A stretch of 64,000 nt of DNA from Microbacterium marinilacus (GCF_019753765.1 NZ_JAIJZW010000016.1:1-64000), one strand, 5' to 3'; numbered from the stretch's first letter, positions 26,845 to 35,739 are shown. Translations and numbers: made by a program. Notes: generated by a model not told the origin, from the letters alone.

Positions 26845-27777
26845 ATGTCGACGATCGCGCCGGAGGCCACGAGGTCGACGGGTCTCGGACGCAAGATCCG
26901 GGCGTACGTCGCGCTGACGAAGCCGCGCGTCCTCGAGCTGCTGCTCGTCTCCACGGTGCCGGTGATGTTCCTGGCGCAGGGCGGCCTGCCGAACCTCGGC
27001 CTGGTGCTCGCCACGGTGATCGGCGGGTCGCTCAGCGCCGGGTCCGCGGCGGCGTTCAACATGTACCTCGACCGGGACATCGACGCGCACATGCAGCGCA
27101 CCGAGAACCGCCCGATCGTGACGGGGGAGATCTCGCCGCGCAACGCGCTCGTGTTCGCGTGGACGCTTGCGATCGTCTCCACCGGCTGGTTCCTCCTCAC
27201 CACCAACCTGCTGACGGCCGCGCTGTCGGCCACGGCGATCTTCTTCTACGTGGTCATCTACACGATGATCCTCAAGCGCCGCACCGAGCAGAACATCGTG
27301 TGGGGCGGGATCGCAGGCTGCTTCCCGGTGCTGATCGGGTGGGCCGCGGTCGCGAACTCGCTCGACTGGGCCGCCTTCATCCTCTTCGCGCTGGTGTTCC
27401 TCTGGACGCCGCCGCACTACTGGCCGCTGTCGATCAAGTACGCCGCCGACTACGCCAACACCGATGTGCCGATGCTGGGCGCGACGCGGAACGGCGCCCA
27501 GGTCGGTCTGCAGATCATCCTCTACGCGTGGGCCACCGTCGCCTGCTCGCTGCTGCTGATCCCGGTGGCGGGCATGGGACTGGTGTACTCGGTGTCGGCG
27601 CTGGTCTTCGGCGGCTGGTTCCTGTACGAGTCGCACCGGCTCTACAACCGCACCGTGCTGAGCGCGGCGGCCGGAGACGGCACGACGCCGGGACCGATGC
27701 GGGTGTTCCACGCCTCGATCACGTACCTGACGCTGGTGTTCGTCGCGGTCGCGATCGACCCGCTCCTGCCGTTCTGA
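26845..27777 (+). CDS. ctaB: heme O synthase (protoheme IX farnesyltransferase)
   Basis: CtaB adds a farnesyl group to heme b, giving heme O for the terminal oxidase. The 310-residue membrane protein carries the UbiA prenyltransferase motif NMYLDRDIDAHMQRTENRP (about 73-91) and the second conserved segment YTMILKRRTEQNIVWGG (about 139-155), with about eight or nine membrane helices. The next enzyme, CtaA, is encoded 9 kb away. The strong ribosome site GAGGAGAGG supports ATG 26845. Confidence 0.95.
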   Translation: MSTIAPEATRSTGLGRKIRAYVALTKPRVLELLLVSTVPVMFLAQGGLPNLGLVLATVIGGSLSAGSAAAFNMYLDRDIDAHMQRTENRPIVTGEISPRNALVFAWTLAIVSTGWFLLTTNLLTAALSATAIFFYVVIYTMILKRRTEQNIVWGGIAGCFPVLIGWAAVANSLDWAAFILFALVFLWTPPHYWPLSIKYAADYANTDVPMLGATRNGAQVGLQIILYAWATVACSLLLIPVAGMGLVYSVSALVFGGWFLYESHRLYNRTVLSAAAGDGTTPGPMRVFHASITYLTLVFVAVAIDPLLPF

Positions 27778-27837
27778 CGCCGCGCTGAGCCTCCTTCGCT
27801 CGCGCCGAAAGCTCGCGGCCGGGAGGGGATCGGTCGG

Positions 27838-28680
27838 TCAGCCCGCTGCGGCGTCGCGAGACGCCTGTGAGCGGGCGGCGTCTCGGGCTTCCGGCGCGAG
27901 CGCCGCGCGCACGACCTCCGTGCCGAGCGCCTCGATGCGATCGGCGTCGGCGACCGGCAGCCCTGCGTCGGTGATCACGGTGTCGACCTCGTCCAGGCCC
28001 AGCACCCGGTACTTCGCGTACCGGCCGAACTTGCCGCTGTCGGCGAGCAGCGCCACGGACGTCGCCGACGCCAGCGCCGCGCGCTTCGGGTCGATCTTCG
28101 CCTCGACCGGCGTCGTGACGCCGTGGCGCACGTCCCACGAGCTGGAGGAGAGCAGGGCCAGGTCGAGCGAGAGCTCGGAGAGCGTGATCGTCGCCAGGCG
28201 GCCGATCATCGACTGGTTGTCGCGGTCGATGCGTCCCCCCACGCAGATCAGGTCGGCACTGGGATGGTCGAGGAACGACAGCAGCGTGCCGAGGTCGTTC
28301 GACACGATGGTGAGATCGCGGCGATGCTCGAGGTGGGGGCGCACGGCCTGCACGGTGGTCCCGGCGTCGAGGTAGACCGTCATCGAGTCGGACACGAGGT
28401 CTGCGGCGGCGCGGGCGATCGCCGACTTCTGGGGGAGCTCGGCGACGGCCTTGTCCGCCCGCGACGGCTCTGCGTCGAGGCGCGCGATGGCGGCCGCCCC
28501 GCCCTGCGTCGCGCGCAGCCGGCCCTGCTCGGCGAGGGCGGCGACGTCCCGTCGGGCGGTCATCTGGCTCACGCCGAGCAGCTCCGTGATCTGGCGGTAG
28601 CTGAGCACCTCCTCCGCCCGGAGGTGCCGCAGGATCTGCTGCCGCCGCTGCTCCGGGATGAGCGATGTCGTCCGTGCCAT
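27838..28680 (-). CDS. DeoR/GlpR-family transcriptional regulator
   Basis: This 280-residue regulator has an N-terminal DeoR helix-turn-helix (RRQQILRHLRAEEVLSYRQ then ITELLGVSQMTARRDVAALAEQG, about 11-53) and a C-terminal sugar-phosphate isomerase-like sensor domain (VYLDAGTTVQAV, TIVSNDL, CVGGRIDRDNQSMIG). Such proteins usually respond to a phosphorylated sugar. It is the third gene of the kinase-aldolase-regulator operon, starting 14 bp after the aldolase with GGGAGGACAG upstream. It probably represses this operon and the divergent oxidoreductase-permease genes through the AT-rich symmetric sites at 30636-30666. Confidence 0.88.
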   Translation of the reverse strand: MARTTSLIPEQRRQQILRHLRAEEVLSYRQITELLGVSQMTARRDVAALAEQGRLRATQGGAAAIARLDAEPSRADKAVAELPQKSAIARAAADLVSDSMTVYLDAGTTVQAVRPHLEHRRDLTIVSNDLGTLLSFLDHPSADLICVGGRIDRDNQSMIGRLATITLSELSLDLALLSSSSWDVRHGVTTPVEAKIDPKRAALASATSVALLADSGKFGRYAKYRVLGLDEVDTVITDAGLPVADADRIEALGTEVVRAALAPEARDAARSQASRDAAAG

Positions 28681-28694
28681 CTGTCCTCCCGCGC

Positions 28695-29342
28695 TCAGTC
28701 TATGGTCGGCGGCGTCCAGGGGCTGTCCCACCGCTCGGCGAGCTCGCGGACCTGTGCGGGGTCGAGCTCGTTGCGCGGACGCCCGGCGGTGAGCAGGGCG
28801 ATGCGGCACGCCTCCTCGAGCTCGGCCGCGCGTTCGACGGCCTCTTCCAGCGAGGCGCCCGCGACGACCGCCCCGTGGTTCGCGAGGAGCGCGGCACGGA
28901 GCGGCCAGCGCGCGTCGCGGATGTCGGCGCCGAGCGCGGGATCGCCGGGATGCCGATAGGGGAGGAGCGGGGTCTGGCCCACGCGCATCACGAAGTACGG
29001 GGTCAGCGGCGGGATCGCGCTGTGCTCGCGCCACGGTGCCAGGCACGAGAGGGCGACCGCCTGGGGCGAGTGCACGTGCACCACCGCACGGTGGCGCTCG
29101 TCGCGCGCGTACAGGCCGAGGTGCAGCGGCGTCTCCTTCGACGGGCGGGCGCCGCCCAGGTGGGTGCCGTCCAGGGCGGTCTCCGTCAGCGCCTGCGGCG
29201 TGAGCGCGCCGAGCGAGGCACCGGTGCCGGTGATGAGGAGGCGGTCGCCGTCGAGCACGCTGATGTTCCCGCTCGATCCCGGGCTGAGCCCGGCCTCGAC
29301 GACGGCGCGCCCCGCGGCGATCAGCTGTTCTGCGGCGTTCAT
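28695..29342 (-). CDS. class II aldolase/adducin family (OtnC-like)
   Basis: This 215-residue zinc enzyme has the class II aldolase signature: GSSGNISV (about 22-29), catalytic-glutamate segment PSKETPLHLGLY (about 67-78), metal-binding HVHS (about 88-91) and a third histidine in LLANHGAVVAG (about 150-160). Next to a DUF1537 kinase, such enzymes are the 3-oxo-tetronate-4-phosphate decarboxylases (OtnC) of four-carbon acid-sugar breakdown, or related sugar-phosphate aldolases. The ATG overlaps the kinase stop. The specific substrate is inferred from context only. Confidence 0.85.
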   Translation of the reverse strand: MNAAEQLIAAGRAVVEAGLSPGSSGNISVLDGDRLLITGTGASLGALTPQALTETALDGTHLGGARPSKETPLHLGLYARDERHRAVVHVHSPQAVALSCLAPWREHSAIPPLTPYFVMRVGQTPLLPYRHPGDPALGADIRDARWPLRAALLANHGAVVAGASLEEAVERAAELEEACRIALLTAGRPRNELDPAQVRELAERWDSPWTPPTID

Positions 29343-30568
29343 GCGAGGGCCTCCCAGGCGTCCGTGAACAGCTCGGTGCGGCCGAAGTTGCCGCTCTTGA
29401 GGGCGAGCGCGATGCGCCGTCCGCCGGACTCCGCCGCCGCCCAGCACACGCCCGGCGCGAGCTCCGGCCCGATGTGCAGGACGCCGACCCCGAGCTCGCG
29501 CACGACGGCACCGCTGCTCTCCCCGCCCGCGACGACCAGGGCCGAGACCGCCCCGTCGGCGACGAGCAGCGCCGCTGTGCGTGCGAGGACCTCCTCGACC
29601 ACAGGCGACACCGCGGTGCCGTCGAGAGAGGCTCGGACGTCGTCGCGGCTGCGAGCCGCACAGACCACGGGCACGCTGTCGGCGTCCTGGTTGAGCGTCC
29701 AGGCGGCGAGCTCCGCGGCGGTGGCCGCGGGGTCGGCGACCGCCGCCGCGAGGTCGATCTGGCGGACCGGCTGGGTGCGGGCCGCGTGCTCGATCTGAGC
29801 AAGGGTGGTGCGTGAGACGCTGCCGCACAGAACGGCTCCCCGCCCCGTGGCGGGCGGTGCCCACAGGGTGTCCGGCCGGTGCGGACCGGGGATGCCGAGC
29901 GCGAGCCCGGACCCGCCCGAGACGAGGGGGTGCTGCCCGGTCGCCGCCCCGATCGCGCGCAGATCGTCGTCGTCGATCGCGTCGACGACGACGTAGCGGG
30001 CCTCGGCGGCGTCGAGAGCGGCGCGCAAGTCGTCGGCGCCGGCGCGCACGGTGGCGTGGTCGATCTCGGACACCTCGGCGGGGGTCTGAGGGCGCAGCAG
30101 GTCGGCGACGCGGGACCGGGTCATCGGGGTGAGCGGGTGGTTGCGCATCGAGGAGTGCTCGAGCAGCTCGCGGCCGACGAAGAGGTGCCCCTGGTAGACG
30201 GTGCGGCCGTTCGCGGGCAGCGATGGGACGACCACGGTGCGCGCGGTGCCCAGGGCGTCGCCGACGGCGTCGAGCACCGGGCCGATGTTGCCCTCGTCGG
30301 TGGAGTCGAACGTCGAGCAGTACTTCACATAGAAGCGGTCGGCGCCCCAGCCGCGCAGCCGCCCGAGGGCGTCCAGCGATGCACGGACCGCCTCCGCGGC
30401 GGGTGCCGTGCGGGTCTTCAGCGCGACCACGACCGCGTCTGCCGCTCGGGCCTCCTCGGGCGCGAGCTCCGCGTCCTCGATCACGACCGACACGCGGTGC
30501 CCGGACCGTCGCAGCATCGTCGCGAGATCCGTCGCGCCCGTGAAGTCATCGGCGATCGCTCCCAGCAC
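29339..30568 (-). CDS. four-carbon acid sugar kinase (DUF1537 family)
   Basis: This 409-residue kinase belongs to the two-domain DUF1537 (OtnK/DtnK/LtnK/DenK) family, which phosphorylates 3-oxo-tetronates or D-threonate. The N-terminal ADDFTGATD (about residues 5-13) and KYCSTFDSTDEGNIGPVLD (about 84-102) motifs and the C-terminal nucleotide-site VAGGESSGAVVRELG (about 340-354) are clear. The GTG at 30568 is chosen because AGAGGAG precedes it and LGAIADDFTGATD is the normal N-terminus; the longer frame would run through the regulatory region. It heads the operon kinase-aldolase-DeoR. Confidence 0.88.
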   Translation of the reverse strand: MLGAIADDFTGATDLATMLRRSGHRVSVVIEDAELAPEEARAADAVVVALKTRTAPAAEAVRASLDALGRLRGWGADRFYVKYCSTFDSTDEGNIGPVLDAVGDALGTARTVVVPSLPANGRTVYQGHLFVGRELLEHSSMRNHPLTPMTRSRVADLLRPQTPAEVSEIDHATVRAGADDLRAALDAAEARYVVVDAIDDDDLRAIGAATGQHPLVSGGSGLALGIPGPHRPDTLWAPPATGRGAVLCGSVSRTTLAQIEHAARTQPVRQIDLAAAVADPAATAAELAAWTLNQDADSVPVVCAARSRDDVRASLDGTAVSPVVEEVLARTAALLVADGAVSALVVAGGESSGAVVRELGVGVLHIGPELAPGVCWAAAESGGRRIALALKSGNFGRTELFTDAWEALA

Positions 30569-30635
30569 GCCGCTCCTCTCTGCATCGCGGGAACGGCCCC
30601 GCGCTGCGCGGCGGATGGTCCCGCCGACGGTGACA

Positions 30636-30666
30636 ATCACACCGCATGTGATGATTTGGTGCAAAT
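30636..30666. promoter_or_regulatory. symmetric operator candidates in divergent sugar-acid promoter
   Basis: In an unusually AT-rich stretch, ATCACA-CCGCA-TGTGAT (30636-30652) and ATTTG-GTG-CAAAT (30654-30666) are two perfect inverted repeats side by side. They lie between the divergent kinase operon and oxidoreductase gene, where a regulator such as the DeoR protein encoded in the operon would act. No convincing -35/-10 pair was found. Confidence 0.5.
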
Positions 30667-30746
30667 TTGTATGAAAGTGGAATCTCTGGCACAGTGGCCC
30701 GGACCCCACTCGAAGGCCGAGCCGGGGCACGAAGAACGGGACGACG

Positions 30747-32128
30747 GTGATCCTCACGCACTCCGCTCGCGGCAGAGCCCCCATCCGCATCGCGCTGACC
30801 GGCGCCAACGGCGGCTACGGCCGCACCTTCCTCGCCCAGCTGTCCTCGACGCCGGAGATCGTGCCGGCCGTCCTCGTCGATCCCGACATCGACGGCGTGC
30901 GACGCATGCTCCACCAGCTGGGCGTCGATGCCGACCGCATCGTCGAGTCGCAGGACGCGGACGAGCACGATGTCCCCGGCGCGTGCGCGCCGGGGACATC
31001 GTGCTCGTCCCCGGCGCGGACGCCGTCGACTGGTCCCAGGTGGACGTGCTCGTCGAGGCCTGCGGCCGCGTGTCCCACGGCTACCGCTACGCCTCGTCGG
31101 CGCTGGAGAACGGCGCGCACGTGGTGATGGTGAGCAAGGAGGTCGACACCGTCGTCGGCGTCGAGCTGAGCGCGCGCGCCGCGGAACGCGGGCTCAGCTA
31201 CCTCCCCGGCGACGGCGACCAGCCGGCCAACCTCCTGCGCCTGCTCGACTGGGTCTCCGCCGTCGGGCTCGACATCGTCGCGGTCGGGAAGTCCGGCGAG
31301 TACGACCTCGAGCTCGACCCCGCCACCGGCACGGTGACGCAGGCCGGCGTCTCGGTGCAGGCTCCCGAGCTGGGCGACCTGCTCGAGCTCGGCGACGACG
31401 TGCGTGCGACCCTCGCTGCCCGTGCCGACGCGGTGTCCGGGCTGAAGCGCGCCGCCGCAGCCGACTCGTGCGAGATGACCGTCGTCGCCAGCCGCATCGG
31501 GATGCCGGCGGACGTGGAGGCGATGCACTACCCCGTGGCGCGGATCGACGAGCTCGCCGACGTCTATGCCGCCCGCGCGGACGGCGGCCTCGTCGCCCGC
31601 GACGGCGTGGTGGACGTGTTCTCCGCTCTGCGGCTGCCGGGGGAGGCGAGCTTCGCGGGCGGCGTCTTCGCCGTCGTGCGCACCGGTGACCGCCTCACCT
31701 GGGACACGCTCCGCGGCAAGGGGCACGTGCTCAGCCGCGACGGACGCTACGCCTGCGTGTACTGGCCGTACCACTACATGGGCGTCGAGACGCCGCTGAC
31801 GGTGCACGCCGCCGTCGACCGTGCGCCCGCCAGGCCGGCGCGATGGACGACCCTGCTGGCCGCGAGGGCCACGGACGAGCTGCCCGCCGGCACGCCGTTC
31901 GCTGTCACGGGCCACCATCACGAGATCGCCGGCGTCGCGCCGGTGATGATCGCCCCCGACGCCGCCGCGGCGCCGTACTACCTGCTGGACGGCGCGCGTC
32001 TGCGCCGTCCCGTGGCCGCCGGCGAGCTGATCGGCCTCGACGACGTCGAGGGAGCCGACCCGGGCGCCCTCGACGCATATCGCGCGGGCGTCGCCCGCAC
32101 CGCACACACGAACGGAGTGAATCGATGA
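30747..32128 (+). pseudogene. frameshifted NAD(P)-binding oxidoreductase with SAF domain
   Basis: The gene encodes a Rossmann-fold dehydrogenase related to homoserine dehydrogenase with a C-terminal SAF domain (COG4091 type). The first part, from a GTG at 30747 (IRIALTGANGGYGRTFLAQL), is open to about 30983. The remainder, from RAGDIVLVPGADAVDWSQVD at 30986, is open in another frame to the TGA at 32128 and includes HVVMVSKEVDTVVGVELSAR, PGDGDQPANLLRLLDW and VGKSGEYDLELDP. The break coincides with a perfect 25-bp inverted repeat at 30959-31010. Removing 17 nt (30966-30982) would restore one frame. It is either a recent inactivation or an assembly error. Its neighbours suggest the oxidation step of the sugar-acid pathway. 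Confidence 0.8.
30959..31010. repeat. perfect 25-bp inverted repeat at the frameshift
   Basis: Arms 30959-30983 and 30986-31010 are exact reverse complements separated by only TG. The right arm encodes conserved protein sequence in the downstream frame, whereas the left arm encodes a non-conserved stretch and destroys the frame. This suggests that the left arm was copied from the right arm. Confidence 0.9.
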
Positions 32129-32187
32129 CGATCTGCACCAGGCGAGCGCCGCAGCGCGCTCTCGCCCGAGGGGAGCGCGCGTCGTGA
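32125..32187 (+). CDS. possible 20-codon relay ORF before the permease
   Basis: The ATG at 32125 overlaps the oxidoreductase stop (ATGA) and has GGAG 9 nt upstream. The frame (MTICTRRAPQRALARGERAS) ends in a TGA that overlaps the permease GTG (GTGA at 32184-32187). It exactly fills the gap between the two genes. The peptide is basic and has no recognised domain; a role in translational coupling is more likely than a protein function. Confidence 0.35.
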   Translation: MTICTRRAPQRALARGERAS

Positions 32188-33491
32188 CCGCCGAGATCAT
32201 CGCCCTCATCGGCCTGGCGGCGGTGTTCGCCATCTCGTCGCTGCGCAACGTGCACATGGGCGCCCTCGCGCTCGTGGCCGCCTTCGTCGTCGGGATCGGC
32301 GTGGTCGGCGAGGGGCTCGACGATGTGCTCGGCGGGTTCCCCGTCGACGCCCTGGTGATCCTGCTCGGCATCACGTATCTGTTCGGCATCGCCCGTGAGA
32401 CCGGCACCATCGACTGGCTCGTGGACCGTTCGCTGGAGTTCATCGGGGACCGGGTGGCTCTGCTGCCCTGGGGCCTGTGGCTCATCGCCACGGCCGTCGC
32501 CTGCCTCGGCACCTCCCACGCGGCGTTCGCGGTCGTCCCGATCGCGATGAGCCTGGCGCACAGCCACCGGATCAACTCGACGATGATGGGCATCGCCATG
32601 AGCTCGGCGATCGTCGGAGGCGCGCTCGCCCCGACCAGCATCGTCGGCATCACGGTGCAGACGGTGGCATCGTCCGCCGACCTGCCCTACAACGCCGGCC
32701 TGATGTTCGCGCTGTCGGTCGGCGTGAACGCGCTGGTGGTCGCGGCGGCGTTCTTCATGTTCGGCGGACGCGAGCTGATCGCCCGCTCCCGTGGCGGGCG
32801 CGACGGCTCGACCGGATCCGCGTCGTCGACGGGCGGGGGCGCCGTGCAGACGGCGACCAAGACCCGCACCCGGCTCTCGGCCCTCCAGGCCACGGTGATC
32901 GTGTCGATCCTCGTGCTGATCGGCGGCTTCTTCCTGCTCACGCAGCTCGACGTCGACGTGAACCTCGGTGTCGTGGCGCTGACCATCGCGGTGATCATCG
33001 CCCTCATCGACCCGGGTGTGGGGCGCAAGGCGATCGGCCGTGTGGACTGGAGCACGATCCTGCTGCTCGGCGGCATCATCACCTACGTCGAGGTGCTGAC
33101 GCGCCTCGGCGCCATCGACCAGCTCGGCGAGGCCGCGCGCTCGGTGAGCCAGCCGCTCGTGGCGGCATTCGTCATCTGCGTGATCGCCGCGCTCGTGTCG
33201 GCCTTCGCGTCGACCATCGGCATCATCGGCGCGCTGATCCCCCTGGCGGTTCCGCTCCTCATCCCGGGCGGCGGGCTCGAGACGACGGGCTTCATCTACG
33301 CCCTGGCGATCTCGGCCTCGCTGGTCGACTGCGCGCCGTTCGGCACCACCGGCGCGACGATCGTCGCGTCGACGGTGGAGGAGGACCGCCCTCGCGTGAA
33401 CCGGAACCTGACGATCTGGGGGCTGTCGATGGTCGTCATCGGCCCCGTGGTGACCCTGGCCACGATGGTCGTGCCGTTCCTCTGGGCTTAG
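32184..33491 (+). CDS. SLC13/MatC-like permease
   Basis: This 435-residue integral membrane protein has about 11-12 hydrophobic segments and resembles the ion-transporter superfamily members annotated as SLC13-type or MatC dicarboxylate carriers. Conserved hairpin-like segments include GTSHAAFAVVPIAMSLA (about 112-128), IAMSSAIVGGALAPTSIVG (about 138-156) and a second set, SAFASTIGIIGALIPLA and DCAPFGTTGATIVAS. A cytoplasmic Gly/Ser/Thr-rich loop lies at about 205-225. Beside a sugar-acid kinase and aldolase it probably imports the acid. It is the last gene of the plus-strand unit; a terminator follows. Confidence 0.78.
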   Translation: MTAEIIALIGLAAVFAISSLRNVHMGALALVAAFVVGIGVVGEGLDDVLGGFPVDALVILLGITYLFGIARETGTIDWLVDRSLEFIGDRVALLPWGLWLIATAVACLGTSHAAFAVVPIAMSLAHSHRINSTMMGIAMSSAIVGGALAPTSIVGITVQTVASSADLPYNAGLMFALSVGVNALVVAAAFFMFGGRELIARSRGGRDGSTGSASSTGGGAVQTATKTRTRLSALQATVIVSILVLIGGFFLLTQLDVDVNLGVVALTIAVIIALIDPGVGRKAIGRVDWSTILLLGGIITYVEVLTRLGAIDQLGEAARSVSQPLVAAFVICVIAALVSAFASTIGIIGALIPLAVPLLIPGGGLETTGFIYALAISASLVDCAPFGTTGATIVASTVEEDRPRVNRNLTIWGLSMVVIGPVVTLATMVVPFLWA

Positions 33492-33506
33492 GCGCCGCGC
33501 GACCCC

Positions 33507-33546
33507 GGCCCCGCTCCGCCGCCCTCATGCGGTGGGGAGCGGGGCC
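33507..33546 (+). terminator. terminator after permease
   Basis: GGCCCCGCTCC (33507-33517) and GGAGCGGGGCC (33536-33546) form an 11-bp perfect stem with an 18-nt loop, 15 bp after the permease stop. Confidence 0.65.
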
Positions 33547-33608
33547 TCTCGCATGCCGGCACGGGTCGTCCGACGGCCGCGGAGCGCCCGTGCGACGCCG
33601 ACGGGAGG

Positions 33609-33614
33609 TAGCGT
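33609..33614 (+). promoter_or_regulatory. MFS transporter -10 element, leaderless
   Basis: TAGCGT is 7 nt before the ATG at 33622. GGGAGG upstream would be too far from this ATG and is too close to the GTG at 33613, so a leaderless start fits best. Confidence 0.45.
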
Positions 33615-33621
33615 GTTCGCG

Positions 33622-35085
33622 ATGACTGCGACAGAGCCGGAAGCCGGCGCCCTGCGACGGTGGCCGGCCTTCTGGGTCTGCGCCGGCGTGGCGAGCCTGA
33701 CCATCCTCGACATGACCAAGGTCAACGTCGCGCTGCCCTCGATCGAGCAGGCCTTCGAGGTCGGGTCGACCGAGCTGCAGCTCGTGCTGTCGGGGTACGT
33801 GCTCGCGATGGGGCTGCTGCTCGTGCCGATGGGTCGCGTGGGCGACCAGCGGTCGCGCCGCACGCTCTTCGTCAGCGGCCTCACGCTGTTCACCCTCGCG
33901 AGCGTGCTGTGCGCGCTGGCGCCGAACGCCGAGGTGCTGCTGGTCGGCAGGCTGGTGCAGGGCATCGCGGCCGGCATCCACATGCCGCAGGTGATCGGGC
34001 TGATCCAGCAGCTCTTCCCCGGCAAGGAGCGCGGCCAGGCGTTCGGCCTGTTCGGCGCGACCATCGGCCTCGCGACGGCGTTCGGGCCGATGGTGGGCGG
34101 GCTCTCCATCGCGATCGGCGGGGTGGCGGACGGCTGGCGCGGTATCTTCTGGATGAACCTGCCGCTCGGCGCGATCGCCGTGGTCTTCGCGCTGCGGCTG
34201 CTGCCGCGCGATCGCGGCTCGGGGCGCCGACTCACCCTGGACCCCGTCGGGATCGTGCTGTTCGGCGGCGCCGTGCTGGCGCTCATGCTGCCCTTCCTCT
34301 TCACGACCGGTGCGCCGGACGACCCGGCGGAGCGGTGGTGGAGCCTCGCCGGGTTCGCCGTGCTGCTGATCGCCCTCGTCCTCTGGGAGCGGAGCTACGA
34401 GGCGCGGGGCAAGGCTCCGCTCCTGCCGCTGAGCCTGTTCGCGGTGCCCTCGTTCCGCAACGGGGCGGTCGTCGGCACCGCCTACTTCGCGGCCATGCCG
34501 GCGATGTTCCTGCTCACCACGCTGTTCCTTCAGTCCGGCGTGCAGCTCACCGCGCTCACCGCGGCCTTCGTGACGATCGGCTTCGCGCTCACGAGCTCGG
34601 TCTCATCCTGGCTGGGCGGCCGCCTCGTCGCCCGCCGCGGCCGGGGCCTGGTCGTGCTCGGGGTGTCGGTGATGCTCGTAGGGGTGGCCGGCATGGTCCT
34701 CGCCGCTCTCCTGCTGCCGCCGGGGGCCGTCGGCCCCGTGATGGCGGCGATCATGATCGTGAGCGGCATCGGTGGCGGTTTCGTGATCTCGCCCAATCAG
34801 ACCCTGATGTTCTCCGAGGTGCCGGTGCGGCAGGCCGGCCTCGCCGGATCGGTCGGACAGCTCGGGCAGCGGATCGGCTCGGCCATCGGGATGGCGATCG
34901 CCCTGTCGCTCTTCTATTCGACGCTGTACCGCGAGCGCGGCGAGGTCGCCGATCTCGTCGCGTACCACGACGGGTACGCGCTGGGCATGGCGTCCGTGGG
35001 TGCGTTCCTCGCGCTGGCGCTGGCGGCGGGCATCGCCGACCTCGCCCAGCGACGTCGCGCGGGCGACGCGCCGGGCGAGGCCTGA
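33622..35085 (+). CDS. MFS drug/proton antiporter, DHA2 (14-TM) type
   Basis: This 487-residue transporter belongs to the EmrB/QacA-type branch of the major facilitator superfamily. The first helix carries LDMTKVNVALPSIEQAF (about 32-48), the DHA2 motif D1; motif A GRVGDQRSRRTLFVSGL (about 72-88) and motif C-like GLATAFGPMVGG (about 149-160) are also clear. About 14 membrane segments can be counted. It probably exports hydrophobic drugs or metabolites. No regulator is adjacent. The ATG follows a leaderless promoter. The gene converges with a small membrane-protein gene 13 bp downstream. Confidence 0.85.
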   Translation: MTATEPEAGALRRWPAFWVCAGVASLTILDMTKVNVALPSIEQAFEVGSTELQLVLSGYVLAMGLLLVPMGRVGDQRSRRTLFVSGLTLFTLASVLCALAPNAEVLLVGRLVQGIAAGIHMPQVIGLIQQLFPGKERGQAFGLFGATIGLATAFGPMVGGLSIAIGGVADGWRGIFWMNLPLGAIAVVFALRLLPRDRGSGRRLTLDPVGIVLFGGAVLALMLPFLFTTGAPDDPAERWWSLAGFAVLLIALVLWERSYEARGKAPLLPLSLFAVPSFRNGAVVGTAYFAAMPAMFLLTTLFLQSGVQLTALTAAFVTIGFALTSSVSSWLGGRLVARRGRGLVVLGVSVMLVGVAGMVLAALLLPPGAVGPVMAAIMIVSGIGGGFVISPNQTLMFSEVPVRQAGLAGSVGQLGQRIGSAIGMAIALSLFYSTLYRERGEVADLVAYHDGYALGMASVGAFLALALAAGIADLAQRRRAGDAPGEA

Positions 35086-35098
35086 GGCGCCATCGCGA

Positions 35099-35548
35099 TC
35101 AGCCCCGCGTCGTAGGCGCGGGGTCGACGACGTCATCCTCGGCGACCGGCTTCTCCGGCGCCTCGGCGGCGTCCTTCGTCTCCGGGACGACGGGCTCGTC
35201 GGCCGGGGACTCGTCCTCCGCCACGGGCTCGTCCTCGACCGGGGCGGGCCCCGCGGCAGAGGCACGGGGGATCAGGGACGACGCGGCGGCCAGGGCGAGC
35301 GTGAGCGCCAGTCCGATGGCACCGGCGCCGGCCAGCGCGGCGCCCAGCGTCACCCATGCCTGCCCGGAGTACACCTCGACGCCGGTGGCCGTGTTGTCCA
35401 GCAGGGTCGAGGTCATGGTGTCGATGTTCGGCACCGTCAGCGCGATGCCGGAGGCGAGGGTGCCGGCCGATCCGGCGAAGAGCAGCCAGAACGGGATGCT
35501 GCGGCGCAGCAGCGGGCGAGGGGCGGGCAGGGTGCGGGGGCTGGTCAT
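35099..35548 (-). CDS. hypothetical two-helix membrane protein with acidic tail
   Basis: This 149-residue protein has a basic N-terminus (MTSPRTLPAPRPLLRRS), two hydrophobic helices (IPFWLLFAGSAGTLASGIAL, about 18-37, and WVTLGAALAGAGAIGLALTLALAAAS, about 66-91) and a long Pro/Glu/Asp/Val-rich tail (about 100-149). Similar proteins in Microbacterium are sometimes labelled dinucleotide-utilizing, with no real evidence. The topology predicts both ends in the cytoplasm. Start ATG 35548 follows GAGGAGG. Function unknown. Confidence 0.65.
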   Translation of the reverse strand: MTSPRTLPAPRPLLRRSIPFWLLFAGSAGTLASGIALTVPNIDTMTSTLLDNTATGVEVYSGQAWVTLGAALAGAGAIGLALTLALAAASSLIPRASAAGPAPVEDEPVAEDESPADEPVVPETKDAAEAPEKPVAEDDVVDPAPTTRG

Positions 35549-35714
35549 GTTCCTCCTCGTAGGGCACCGGGGTGCCGGGTGGTGCCGGGTTCGGCGGCCA
35601 CCCACCCTCCCCGCCGATCCCATGCGGCCCCGATGCGATGGCTGTGCATCCGCTGGGCGCGCGTGCGGTCGCGATCCGGCGGCCGGTGCCGTGGTCAGGC
35701 GACCGCGCCGGCGA

Positions 35715-35720
35715 TAGCCT
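35715..35720 (+). promoter_or_regulatory. -10 element before PEBP gene
   Basis: TAGCCT lies 20 bp before the ATG, allowing a short leader that includes the AAGGAGG ribosome site at 35729-35735. Confidence 0.4.
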
Positions 35721-35739
35721 GGCGGCGGAAGGAGGGTCC

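Noticed and set aside
30959..31010. Intragenic transcription terminator or regulatory hairpin
   Set aside because: It coincides with a frame change in a conserved gene and its left arm encodes non-conserved sequence, so a rearrangement or artefact explains it better.
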